Source of the DNA: PXAP01 sp046483315
Lineage (GTDB): Bacteria > Bacteroidota > Bacteroidia > Bacteroidales > PUMT01
Length of the DNA: 64,000 nt
Reading direction: 5' to 3'
Assembly: GCA_046483315.1 (NCBI GenBank)
Contig: JAWODJ010000122.1
Location: 10,528-74,527 of the forward strand
Shown: one piece after another, positions 1-7,768 of the stretch
Layout of the letters: each line of letters opens with the position of its first letter
Numbering within the stretch: position 1 is the first letter of the stretch
The notes under the pieces: generated by a model
What the model saw: the letters and a program-made list of their open reading frames with translations, nothing else
Databases searched by the model: none
Told to the model about the DNA's origin: nothing
Translations under genes and position numbers: made by a program

Positions 1-1097
1 GATACAACCCTTCCGTACTGGTTTACATGGATACGTGTGGAAACAATTGTGTTTTTCCCGTCACTCACCTGTAAACGGGCAACATCTGGAATCCTGTAAA
101 ACAAGCTGTTTGCGTTGCTCCTTCCTGGACTTTCAACAGGTGAGATACCTTCAAGCAACTGAGTTTTCATTTCATTATCCAGCTCCAGTGTTACCGGTCT
201 GCCCCTTACGTCATTTGCCTGAAGGATACCGTCATTATCGGATATCCTGAAAAGTATGTCGTATTCTGTTCCGTTTTCCAGTCTGTCTCTGTGTGGTGTA
301 TAATCAAAGGTGAACTCGTGTTTGGTTTCGGCTACTTTACCTGTGAAAAGTCTGAGATATTCCTTTTCAATCCTGGCAAATTCTTCAATAATGACTTCCA
401 GTGCCCTGCCATCGGGAAAAAGGTCCAGATCGCCTGAAATCAGTTTAAACCGGTTACTCCTTAGCTCGAATATCAGATCAGCTGCTTCGGCTGCCTTCTC
501 TTCAGGACTTTTGGTTACTGACTGTCTTTGCATCACGGGAACATTTACAAAAGCAGTGTCCTGCCTTACCATACGCATTACAGTGCGGGTTTCCTCAACA
601 ACTTTCGGATGTATTGACAGATCTGTATAAAGAGGTGTTTCGGGAATTTCTTCAATATTCTGCCCGGAGCTTTCCGTCTCCGGCAGTTGTTTTTTGTTAA
701 CCGGCAGGATATAACCTTCGTCGCCAAGTTTAAAAAAGTTGGTAACGTGTCTGTCGTTTGTCTTAAGCAAATAATAATGATCAGGATCAGCCTCCTGGCA
801 GGTTTTAATTTCTATATTGTCAATTTCCCACTTTATTTCATCCCGGTCGGGTACATCTGTAATTCCAAGGTATTTTTCCGCATACTGGTAATACGGTCCG
901 CGTCGCACAATTACACGTGATGCTTCAACCTTAATCTTTAAAGTTGTCATAGGAATGGAATAAGCAATGGTATATGCTTCAGGATGTGAGGCCTGAGAAA
1001 CATGAACCGCCGAAGTGCTGTATTCAATCATTTTTGGACCCGTGCAGCCCCATGAAAGGCCAGCCAGGATAAATACCGATGCAATTATATATCGCAT
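1..1097 (-). CDS. DUF4831 family lipoprotein (3' end outside window)
   Basis: The reading frame runs leftward from an ATG at 1097 off the window edge, giving about 365 residues without a stop. It opens with a hydrophobic segment ending in a cysteine near residue 19 (SWGCTG), so it is probably an exported lipoprotein, although the lipobox is not ideal. The run VEASRVIVRRGPYYQYAEKY followed by a YLGI segment is the hallmark of DUF4831, a Bacteroidota family of unknown function. It starts 4 nt after the stop of the NAD(P)HX repair gene, so the two are probably cotranscribed. The visible part reaches a conserved-looking VNQYGRVV segment that I take to be close to the C-terminus. Function is not known. 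Confidence 0.85.
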   Translation of the reverse strand, partial: MRYIIASVFILAGLSWGCTGPKMIEYSTSAVHVSQASHPEAYTIAYSIPMTTLKIKVEASRVIVRRGPYYQYAEKYLGITDVPDRDEIKWEIDNIEIKTCQEADPDHYYLLKTNDRHVTNFFKLGDEGYILPVNKKQLPETESSGQNIEEIPETPLYTDLSIHPKVVEETRTVMRMVRQDTAFVNVPVMQRQSVTKSPEEKAAEAADLIFELRSNRFKLISGDLDLFPDGRALEVIIEEFARIEKEYLRLFTGKVAETKHEFTFDYTPHRDRLENGTEYDILFRISDNDGILQANDVRGRPVTLELDNEMKTQLLEGISPVESPGRSNANSLFYRIPDVARLQVSDGKNTIVSTRIHVNQYGRVV

Positions 1098-1101
1098 AAC
1101 A

Positions 1102-2610
1102 TTATTTTTTTAAAGATTCATATGCTTTGCCTAGGTTCAAACTTATATCACCGGCAATCAAAGCTTCAGGTGAAAATTCCGACGCTGCAATATCTCCCGC
1201 CATACCGTGCAGATAAACGCCTGTTAAAGCAGCACTGACGGGATCATAACCCTGACCGAGCAAAGATAAAAGAATTCCTGTTAAAACATCTCCCGAACCT
1301 GCTGTAGCCATACCCGGATTTCCTGTACTGTTGAAGAAACATAATTCTTCGGGTGTAACTACCGAAGTGAAGGCTCCTTTCAAAACAATAATAATTTTAT
1401 ACTTTTTAGCCATTGCAATCTGACTGACTAAACGGTCATGGCTGTTTTTATGGTTTCCGGCAAGCCGGTCAAATTCACCCGGGTGGGGTGTGATAATCGA
1501 GTTTTCCGGAATCAGACCCGGCCACTCCTTTTTCATTGAAATAATATTTAACGCGTCAGCATCCAGCACCAGGGGGACTTTAACCGATTTAAGCAGATGC
1601 TGAAGTGCTTTCCGGCTGGAAGGATGTGTGCCTGTTGCCGGACCTGCAGCAACAGCATCATACCGATTAAGTGGTGGCAGGGCAGAAAAGCAGGTTTCTG
1701 ATTTATCCACACTTACCATTGCTTCAGGAATGCAGTTCTGCACTATATCACATCCCCTGACCGGAACATGTACGGTTACCAGACCCGCGCCCGATCTCAG
1801 GCAGGAGGTTGCTGCCAGCACTGCTGCTCCCATTCTGCCATAACTGCCTGATATCAGCAGGCAGTGACCTGCAATCCCTTTATGTGCGAACTTATTGCGA
1901 ATTTTTAGCATGGGTTTGACCAGTCCTGCATCAAGATAATGAAAGCGGGTATTTAAACGATTTATGAATTCCCGGTGAAGTCCGATATCAAGTACCTCCC
2001 AATTTCCCGTATACTGTTCATTTTCAGTAAACATAAAGGCCATTTTTGGGAACTGGAAAGAGAGGGTGGTTTTTGCTTTAATTATACTGCTGCCTGAATT
2101 ATTTCTGTTGTCATCGCCAAAAAGGCCTGAAGGTATGTCCACGGAAATAATTTCTGCCCCTGAATCATTCAGATGATCGATCAGTTGTGCCGGGAGTCCT
2201 GTTACCGGCCTGCTCAGTCCTGTACCAAAAAGAGCATCAACAATAATATCGGGTGGGGCAACAGGCGGGAAATCTTCTGCGGAAGCAATAATAAGAGGTG
2301 AAATATTTATAGCCCTTAGACGTTCCAAATTGTCCGAGGTGTCAGATGAATAGCCTGTTTTGGATGCCATCAGGAATATTTCAGGTCTGAACCCTTTTTC
2401 TGTTAACAGCCTTCCGAGAGCCAGTCCGTCACCGCCATTATTTCCAGGTCCGCTGAAGATTTTTATGACAATCTCTTTCCTGTAGTTTTCAGCGATCCGG
2501 TCAGCCATTTTTCCTGCTGCTCTTTCCATAAGGTCTGCGCTGCTGACCGGTTCATGTTTTATGGTATATTCGTCCGCTTCCTTTATTTGACGTATTGAGG
2601 GTATCTTCAT
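1102..2610 (-). CDS. nnrDE: Bifunctional NAD(P)H-hydrate epimerase / ADP-dependent NAD(P)HX dehydratase
   Basis: Two-domain metabolite repair enzyme of 502 aa that restores hydrated NADH and NADPH. The N-terminal YjeF_N epimerase half (about 1-220) has GPGNNGGDG at 54-62, VDALFGTGL near 124-132 and SVDIPSG near 156-162. The C-terminal ribokinase-like dehydratase half (about 225-502) has DADALN, ITPHPGEF and the GSGDVL catalytic motif near 438. The fused order matches the usual bacterial protein, and the length is normal. Both active sites look intact. It is cytosolic. It heads a probable two-gene unit with the DUF4831 lipoprotein downstream, and the 516-bp region upstream holds the repeat elements described separately. 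Confidence 0.95.
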   Translation of the reverse strand: MKIPSIRQIKEADEYTIKHEPVSSADLMERAAGKMADRIAENYRKEIVIKIFSGPGNNGGDGLALGRLLTEKGFRPEIFLMASKTGYSSDTSDNLERLRAINISPLIIASAEDFPPVAPPDIIVDALFGTGLSRPVTGLPAQLIDHLNDSGAEIISVDIPSGLFGDDNRNNSGSSIIKAKTTLSFQFPKMAFMFTENEQYTGNWEVLDIGLHREFINRLNTRFHYLDAGLVKPMLKIRNKFAHKGIAGHCLLISGSYGRMGAAVLAATSCLRSGAGLVTVHVPVRGCDIVQNCIPEAMVSVDKSETCFSALPPLNRYDAVAAGPATGTHPSSRKALQHLLKSVKVPLVLDADALNIISMKKEWPGLIPENSIITPHPGEFDRLAGNHKNSHDRLVSQIAMAKKYKIIIVLKGAFTSVVTPEELCFFNSTGNPGMATAGSGDVLTGILLSLLGQGYDPVSAALTGVYLHGMAGDIAASEFSPEALIAGDISLNLGKAYESLKK

Positions 2611-2870
2611 TACTTACAGTAATTTATCTCTAAAGGGTTCTGTTGTGCTTATAAAAAATAAAATTACAAAATTTTATATAAAAGCCTTTTCAGTTTGCAT
2701 CAGGCAAAACGATAATAATTAAGAATTTGGTTACAAGGTATTTACAGGATAAATTCTTATAAACCGGTTTAATTATTGAGTTTCTTTAACTGTTCTAAAT
2801 TTTAACGGTTCATTTGTTTTTTATTGGTATAGTTGGTAATAAATACTAAAATTGCATCAATTTTTTATTG

Positions 2871-2926
2871 AATCACCAGTGTTACTTCATAACATAACAA
2901 AGCATGAGCAAACAACACTGGTGATT
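2871..2926. repeat. 13-bp perfect inverted repeat preceding hairpin module A
   Basis: AATCACCAGTGTT at 2871-2883 is the exact reverse complement of AACACTGGTGATT at 2914-2926, with a 30-nt loop. There is no T-tract, so it is not an obvious terminator. It lies immediately 5' of the 57-nt module. The copy at 22866-22922 is likewise preceded by an inverted repeat with a different sequence, which suggests that the fold rather than the sequence is kept. Confidence 0.6.
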
Positions 2927-2935
2927 GACTTCATC

Positions 2936-2992
2936 GATCTCACATGCGCTAATATTAACTTTTAGCAATATAAATCAGATGTGACATTCATG
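2936..2992 (+). repeat. 57-nt hairpin module, copy A
   Basis: Begins GATCTCACATGC and ends GATGTGACATTCATG, with a central CTTTTAGCAATAT. The arms TCACAT and ATGTGA are complementary across about 33 nt. Four other copies of 56 or 57 nt exist in the window (22770-22825, 22866-22922, 56010-56066, 56128-56184). Copies A and D also share a preceding 9-nt sequence, GACTTC followed by A or G and TC. Function unknown; it could be a DNA cruciform, a small RNA or a minimal mobile repeat. Confidence 0.6.
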
Positions 2993-3046
2993 AATTCAAA
3001 AATAAAATACCCGGATCATTAATTAGTAATACATTGGTGAACAATA

Positions 3047-3069
3047 TGCTAACTATACTTTATACGAAT
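3047..3069 (+). repeat. 23-nt tail motif (copy near abgT-like gene)
   Basis: TGCTAACTATACTTTATACG plus AAT. The identical 23 nt occur on the minus strand at 55764-55786, directly abutting the S9 peptidase start codon, and a 3-mismatch version lies at 9928-9955. It begins 55 nt after module A. It resembles an AT-rich promoter but does not match the Bacteroidota TAnnTTTG consensus exactly. Confidence 0.5.
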
Positions 3070-3126
3070 AAGATCTGTTTATGCCCGGGATACAAAAGGG
3101 GCGACAACTGTTAAAGCAGGCGTGTT

Positions 3127-4689
3127 ATGACATCTAACCGGAATGCAGGCGGCGGATTCGTATCAAAAATGCTTACGGCTATTGAGCGGGTAGGCAATAA
3201 ACTTCCGCATCCGGCTACCCTTTTTGCCATTTTTGCAGGCGGTACCATTCTATTATCAGGTATTGTCAGTGCATTTGATGTATCAGTTGTACATCCCGGT
3301 ACCCATGAAGAAATTGAACCCTTCAGTCTTCTTTCAGTGAGAGGACTGCACATGATTCTTACCGGGATGGTTGAAAATTTCACCTCATTTGCACCCCTGG
3401 GAACAGTTCTGGTGGCTCTTCTGGGGATAGGGGTAATGGAATCGAGTGGTTTTATGTCGACTGCACTGCGTAAGCTTGTACTTTCAGCTCCAAAACAGCT
3501 TCTTACATTTTCGATTGTATTTGCAGGGATATTATCCAATACGGCCAGCGAGGTTGGATATGTGGTGCTTGTACCACTGGGCGCAATGATCTTTCTTGCT
3601 GTTGGCAGGAATCCCATTGCCGGTCTTGCCGCGGCATTTGCCGGTGTATCGGGAGGATATAGCGCCAATCTGCTTCTTGGCACTATTGACCCGTTGCTTG
3701 CAGGCCTGTCGGAAGAGGCTGCAAATATTATTGACATCTCATATGAGGTGAATCCTGCAGCCAACTATTATTTTATGTTTGTGTCGACATTTTTTATAGC
3801 CATCGTTGGTACCTGGGTAACTGAAAAGATTGTTGTGCCCCGGCTTGGTCCCTACCGGGGAGATGCCAAACCGGAAGAACTTCATGATATCACCAGCAAC
3901 GAAAAACGGGGTTTGAAATATGCTTCATACACTTTTTATGTAATTGTTTTGCTTTTATTCTGGGCTATCATGCCCGTAAGTGGTGGTATGTGGGATTATG
4001 TTCCCGGAAGCGGTTTTTTGCGTGATCCCCTGACGGGAGACCTTCTGCGATCACCATTTATGTCGGGTATTGTGGCAATGATATTCATAATTGCTGCTGT
4101 TGTGGGGATTGCATACGGGATTGGGGCCGGCACTCTGAAAAGTAATGCTGATGTGATCAATGGTATGGGCAAATCAATGTCAACTCTGGGAACCTATATT
4201 GTGCTAGTATTTTTTGCAGCCCAGTTTGTTGCCTATTTTAACTGGACCAATCTGGGCCTTATTTTTGCGATCAGGGGGGCTGAAGCGATCAGTGCCATCG
4301 GTATGGGAAGGATACCCCTTATGATAAGCCTGGTGCTGATATCGGCATTCATTAACCTGGTAATAGGAAGTGCATCTGCCAAGTGGGCTATTATGGCACC
4401 AGTGTTTATCCCTATGTTCATGCTTTTGGGGTATTCGCCCGAATTTACCCAGCTTGCCTACCGTGTGGGTGACAGTGTGACAAATATTATTTCGCCTATG
4501 ATGTCCTACTTTGCCCTTATTGTTGCTTTTATGGAGAAATATGATAAAAATGCCGGAATAGGGACTATTATAGCAACCATGTTACCCTATACTTTTGTTT
4601 TTCTGATAGTCTGGCTGCTACTGTTGATTGTGTGGATATTGATCGGATTACCCATAGGCCCCGGTGCAGAACTGTTTTATTCAATTTAG
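3127..4689 (+). CDS. AbgT family transporter
   Basis: A 520-aa polytopic inner-membrane protein with about 12 hydrophobic segments. It matches the AbgT family, whose members import p-aminobenzoyl-glutamate or export antimetabolites such as sulfonamides. Family-like segments include NKLPHPATLFAIFAG near the start, SNTASEVGYVVLVPLGAM, a glycine-rich AGVSGGYSANLL and a late VIGSASAKWAIMAP segment. ATG start at 3127. It is followed after 35 nt by a sodium/solute symporter, likely in the same transcript. The substrate cannot be fixed from sequence. An M20 amidohydrolase that could cleave such amides lies far away at 26.3-27.5 kb. Confidence 0.88.
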   Translation: MTSNRNAGGGFVSKMLTAIERVGNKLPHPATLFAIFAGGTILLSGIVSAFDVSVVHPGTHEEIEPFSLLSVRGLHMILTGMVENFTSFAPLGTVLVALLGIGVMESSGFMSTALRKLVLSAPKQLLTFSIVFAGILSNTASEVGYVVLVPLGAMIFLAVGRNPIAGLAAAFAGVSGGYSANLLLGTIDPLLAGLSEEAANIIDISYEVNPAANYYFMFVSTFFIAIVGTWVTEKIVVPRLGPYRGDAKPEELHDITSNEKRGLKYASYTFYVIVLLLFWAIMPVSGGMWDYVPGSGFLRDPLTGDLLRSPFMSGIVAMIFIIAAVVGIAYGIGAGTLKSNADVINGMGKSMSTLGTYIVLVFFAAQFVAYFNWTNLGLIFAIRGAEAISAIGMGRIPLMISLVLISAFINLVIGSASAKWAIMAPVFIPMFMLLGYSPEFTQLAYRVGDSVTNIISPMMSYFALIVAFMEKYDKNAGIGTIIATMLPYTFVFLIVWLLLLIVWILIGLPIGPGAELFYSI

Positions 4690-4724
4690 GTTAATCAGGA
4701 AATATAAGTTTAAAATTTTATGAT

Positions 4725-6224
4725 ATGATCTTTTTATGGATAGTATTGGGTTACCTCACTTTGCTGATGGGGATTTCAGTTTATAAAAGTTTTGCAGTCA
4801 GAGGACAGGATGATTTTATGGTTGCAGGCCGGTCAGTTCCAACTTATAAGCTTGTTGGCACTCTTCTCTGCACCTGGATAGGATCCGGAAGTCTTCTTGC
4901 CGGTGCCGGTCTTGCCGCACGGGTGGGACTTTCTGAGCTATGGATGGCAGCAGGGGCATGGACAGGTATTATTCTGGTATTCTTTCTTGCTGCAAGAGTC
5001 AGAAGGATAGCTCAATACACTGTTCCTGATATTCTTGAACTCAGGTATAATAAATATGCCAGGATACTGGGTACACTTGTAATAGTAATAGCCTACACCA
5101 CCATAGTGGGATACCAGTTCAGGGGCGGAGGCTTTGTATTAAATCTTGTCGCCGGCCTGCCGGAGTGGCAGGGAGTCATCATTACAGCATTGTTCATTAT
5201 TTTGTTTACCGCTTTTGCAGGGATGATGTCAATAGTCTCTGTTGATATTATTAACGGTGCAATAATAACTCTTGCAGTGATAATTGCCGTTCCCCTCGTT
5301 TATTTTCACCTGGGAGGCGGGGAACATATATCATCAAGTCTTGATCCCTCTATGCTTACTGTTTTTGGTGAAAATAACCTTATCTGGGCAATGGGAATTT
5401 TTATGCCCACATTTCTTCTTCTCATGGGAGAGTCAAATATGTACCAGAAGTTCTTTTCGGCAAGAAATGAGAAATCGGCCAAATCAGCAGTCGTATGGTG
5501 GGTAATGGGAACTATAGTTGTTGAAACGGCAATCGCTTCACTCGCAATCCTGGCATTCAGCCACTTTAACAACCTGCCTGATTCATCAACCTACTTCCTG
5601 TCACTTGAAAACTCAGAGCAGATTATCCTGCATACTGCAAGATACAGTAATGAAGTGGGACTGCCTCTTATTGCCGGACTTCTTCTTATATGCGCTTCAG
5701 TTGCCATAATTACTTCAACAGGGAACAGTTTTCTGATGGCTCCCTCAACCAACCTGACCAGGGATATATACCAAAGATTCATAAATCCCGGTGCGGGGCA
5801 AAAACAGATAGTCCTGTTCCAGAGATTTGCACTGGTTTTACTGGGATTTTTTGCTTACCTGTTGCTTACACAATTCAGGACAATACTGGATATGGCATTT
5901 ACAGCCTATACCATGGTCGGAGCGGGTCTGACGCCTGTGTTGCTGGCTGCATTTTTATGGAGGAGAGTTACCACTTCCGGAGGTGTAGCTTCTATTGCCA
6001 CAGGTATGGGTGTTACAATAATGATAACAGTGATTAATTCCGTTTTATCTGAACCTTTTATCAGCACAAGTTATATTGTAATTCCTGCTGCCGGTGCTTC
6101 TGTTGTGGTTTTAATAGTGGTTTCACTGCTGACAAAACCAGACCCTGAGTATAAATGGCAGAAGTTTTACACAAAGGAAGTCTCTTTGGATGAGGCAATT
6201 CGTGAACAGAAGGAGATTAAATAG
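4725..6224 (+). CDS. Sodium:solute symporter family protein
   Basis: A 499-aa membrane protein of the SSS/SSF family (LeuT fold), predicted to have about 13 transmembrane helices and to take up a small solute with sodium. The N-terminus carries the family pattern DDFMVAGRSVP and GTLLCTWIGSGSLLAGAG, then VPDILELRYN. A later ITSTGNSFLMAPSTNLTRDI segment resembles the conserved sodium-site helix 8 region. It lies 35 nt after the AbgT-like gene on the same strand. The substrate is not recognisable. Confidence 0.88.
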   Translation: MIFLWIVLGYLTLLMGISVYKSFAVRGQDDFMVAGRSVPTYKLVGTLLCTWIGSGSLLAGAGLAARVGLSELWMAAGAWTGIILVFFLAARVRRIAQYTVPDILELRYNKYARILGTLVIVIAYTTIVGYQFRGGGFVLNLVAGLPEWQGVIITALFIILFTAFAGMMSIVSVDIINGAIITLAVIIAVPLVYFHLGGGEHISSSLDPSMLTVFGENNLIWAMGIFMPTFLLLMGESNMYQKFFSARNEKSAKSAVVWWVMGTIVVETAIASLAILAFSHFNNLPDSSTYFLSLENSEQIILHTARYSNEVGLPLIAGLLLICASVAIITSTGNSFLMAPSTNLTRDIYQRFINPGAGQKQIVLFQRFALVLLGFFAYLLLTQFRTILDMAFTAYTMVGAGLTPVLLAAFLWRRVTTSGGVASIATGMGVTIMITVINSVLSEPFISTSYIVIPAAGASVVVLIVVSLLTKPDPEYKWQKFYTKEVSLDEAIREQKEIK

Positions 6225-6596
6225 TGTATGTATAAAAAGACTGCCTTTTAGTGTTTAAATAACAAACACTCTTCTGCACGAGGGACCCGGGTCAGAAAAC
6301 TTTTAAAATTTCTTTCATCAGGCTTATTTGTTATTAACAGTTTATTAACAACGGGTTGTGTTGTTATTATGCGGTTTACAAAAAATGTGAATCAGGTGTT
6401 GATAACTTATCAAAAACAGAGCTTCAATTGTTGAAAAACCCTTGTCACATTTTTTATATAAAATGCACCTTATATAAAAAGATATATTTATCACCTGGTT
6501 TTAACACGGATCAACCTGCCGGTATTTCTGCCGGAGTCTCTTTTAAAATACAATTCAGAAAATCCGAGGTTTAGTATTAATTAATTATGACAAATC
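6225..6596. other. Intergenic region (372 bp)
   Basis: AT-rich stretch after the symporter gene. A small perfect inverted repeat AGTGTTT/AAACACT (6250-6270, 7-nt loop) could be part of a weak terminator but lacks a T-run. Further on are two TTATTAACA repeats around 6331-6353. A 72-codon frame at 6356-6574 has no coding character. Nothing else is recognised. Confidence 0.5.
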
Positions 6597-7436
6597 ATGT
6601 ACGGATCGTTATGGAAAAGGTACTTTCAATCTGTATGTTCCCTGAATTTATATAATAAAAGGGGAATACATTTTTTCAGGTCAACCGGTTTTTTGTATGA
6701 CAACTATGTCATTACCGGATGTTTTCAAGAGGAGGCAGAAAAGGCCGGTTATGCGGTCATATGTTTTCCTCCGGCCGACAGTAATCACTCACCTTGTTCA
6801 ATAAGCATTACTGTAAGTGAGTTATGCAAGCGGATGGCCGGCACTGCCGGGAACGGCATTTCCGGGGTAATTGCCATATCCATGAATGAAGATGAACTAA
6901 GGTATGTGTCATCGGTTAGGTCGGCATATTCACAACAGGCAGAAGTTGGCACTCCTGTTGTTCTCCTGTCATACAGCAGGCAAATAAGTCACCTGTACAT
7001 AAAAACCGGACTGATATCCGGTATGATTAATAAAAACGGTGAAGAATTAATCTATATTGCAGCTTCAGTTGAGCCGGGCAATGCCGGAACTCCCGTTATC
7101 AGTGCTGTTACCGGAAAGGTTATCGGAGTCATGACAGAATATTTATCATCATCTGTCCTCAGGCATAAAGAACTTAAAAATATTATTAATGCCAACATAA
7201 GGGCTCTTGATCAATCTGCAGGAAAATGGATCGTGGGAGATATCGATCCTGTCCAGGTCTTCTCAGCCAGCTATTATATGATCAAGTATCTTGCCAGGGA
7301 GATATATCTTTGCAGCAGCAGGAATTCCGGTTATGCTGTACCCATTGAGAGGGTATCAAGATACCTGAAAAATATAAGGCACAATCGCCAGATTGCAGTC
7401 CCACGAAATGCAAACACGGTATCAGGCGGGAAATGA
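6597..7436 (+). CDS. Trypsin-fold protein with degenerate catalytic site
   Basis: 279 aa. The overall pattern is that of a trypsin-like (S1/DegP-type) domain: STGFLYDNYVITG near residues 29-41, GTPVVLLSY, a TGLISGM turn, and EPGNAGTPVISAVTGKVIGV where active enzymes have GNSGGP followed by a GxVIGV strand. The nucleophile serine is alanine (GNAG), and the histidine region reads ITGCF instead of LTAAH, so it should not be a protease. No signal peptide is evident, suggesting a cytoplasmic protein. It is convergent with xseB, 31 bp away. It may be a binding or scaffold pseudoenzyme. Family assignment is by pattern only. Confidence 0.6.
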   Translation: MYGSLWKRYFQSVCSLNLYNKRGIHFFRSTGFLYDNYVITGCFQEEAEKAGYAVICFPPADSNHSPCSISITVSELCKRMAGTAGNGISGVIAISMNEDELRYVSSVRSAYSQQAEVGTPVVLLSYSRQISHLYIKTGLISGMINKNGEELIYIAASVEPGNAGTPVISAVTGKVIGVMTEYLSSSVLRHKELKNIINANIRALDQSAGKWIVGDIDPVQVFSASYYMIKYLAREIYLCSSRNSGYAVPIERVSRYLKNIRHNRQIAVPRNANTVSGGK

Positions 7437-7467
7437 TAAACCTGAAAAGAGGGCGTTTCCGAAGAAG

Positions 7468-7674
7468 TTAATCTCCACCAGAGAAGTCCTTCATAATCTT
7501 ATCAATATCCTTTTCTGTGGAATGCAGTTTATCCTTGCATAACTTTAGCAGAAAATAGGCTCTTTTTACTTTGTCTGACAGATCATCCACATCCAGTTCT
7601 TCATCTTCAATCTGGTGCAGAATATCTTCTATCTCTTTTACCGCCTCATTGTAACTAATAGCTTTTTTTGACAT
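7468..7674 (-). CDS. xseB: Exodeoxyribonuclease VII small subunit
   Basis: 68-aa helical protein matching XseB: SYNEAVKEIEDILHQIEDEE and a following helix ending IDKIMKDF. It associates in several copies with XseA to form exonuclease VII, which degrades single-stranded DNA to oligonucleotides. The large-subunit gene xseA lies 4.6 kb upstream on the same strand. The two are normally neighbours, but here two TPR histidine kinase genes lie between them. ATG start; the last codons are acidic and glycine-rich (FSGGD). Confidence 0.93.
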   Translation of the reverse strand: MSKKAISYNEAVKEIEDILHQIEDEELDVDDLSDKVKRAYFLLKLCKDKLHSTEKDIDKIMKDFSGGD

Positions 7675-7768
7675 TTTATCGGTACGGTTTTTTATTTAAT
7701 CCTGCGCATGTGTGCAGATAATTATAAATGGATGTTTCATTGCAACTTGTGAGGGAAGAGTCAATATT

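Larger units (their letters stand above)
2611..3126. other. Intergenic region (516 bp) with structured repeats
   Basis: AT-rich spacer between divergent genes (nnr leftward, abgT-like rightward). No coding frame is convincing. It contains a perfect 13-bp inverted repeat (2871-2883 with 2914-2926), one copy of the 57-nt hairpin module (2936-2992) and one copy of the 23-nt tail motif (3047-3069). It must also hold the promoters of both flanking genes, but no single TAnnTTTG box stands out. Confidence 0.6.

Noticed and set aside
35..920. Plus-strand frames at the left edge
   Set aside because: Antisense to the DUF4831 gene, whose reverse-strand frame runs unbroken to the window edge.
2936..2992. 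TCACAT...ATGTGA arms as a CRP/FNR-type operator
   Set aside because: The half-sites are inverted relative to TGTGA-N6-TCACA and separated by about 33 nt, so the geometry is a hairpin rather than a dimer site.
3111..3764. 217-codon minus-strand frame
   Set aside because: Lies antisense within the AbgT-like gene, is rich in P/S/R/T as expected of a shadow frame, and has no family pattern.
6330..6440. Possible replication origin with TTATTAACA repeats
   Set aside because: The repeats differ from the DnaA box TTATNCACA at a key position, similar 9-mers occur in other AT-rich spacers, and no dnaA, dnaN or gidA genes are near.
6587..6655. Alternative upstream ATG for the trypsin-fold protein
   Set aside because: That ATG is in another frame and stops after 22 codons; the frame from 6597 continues smoothly into the fold motifs.
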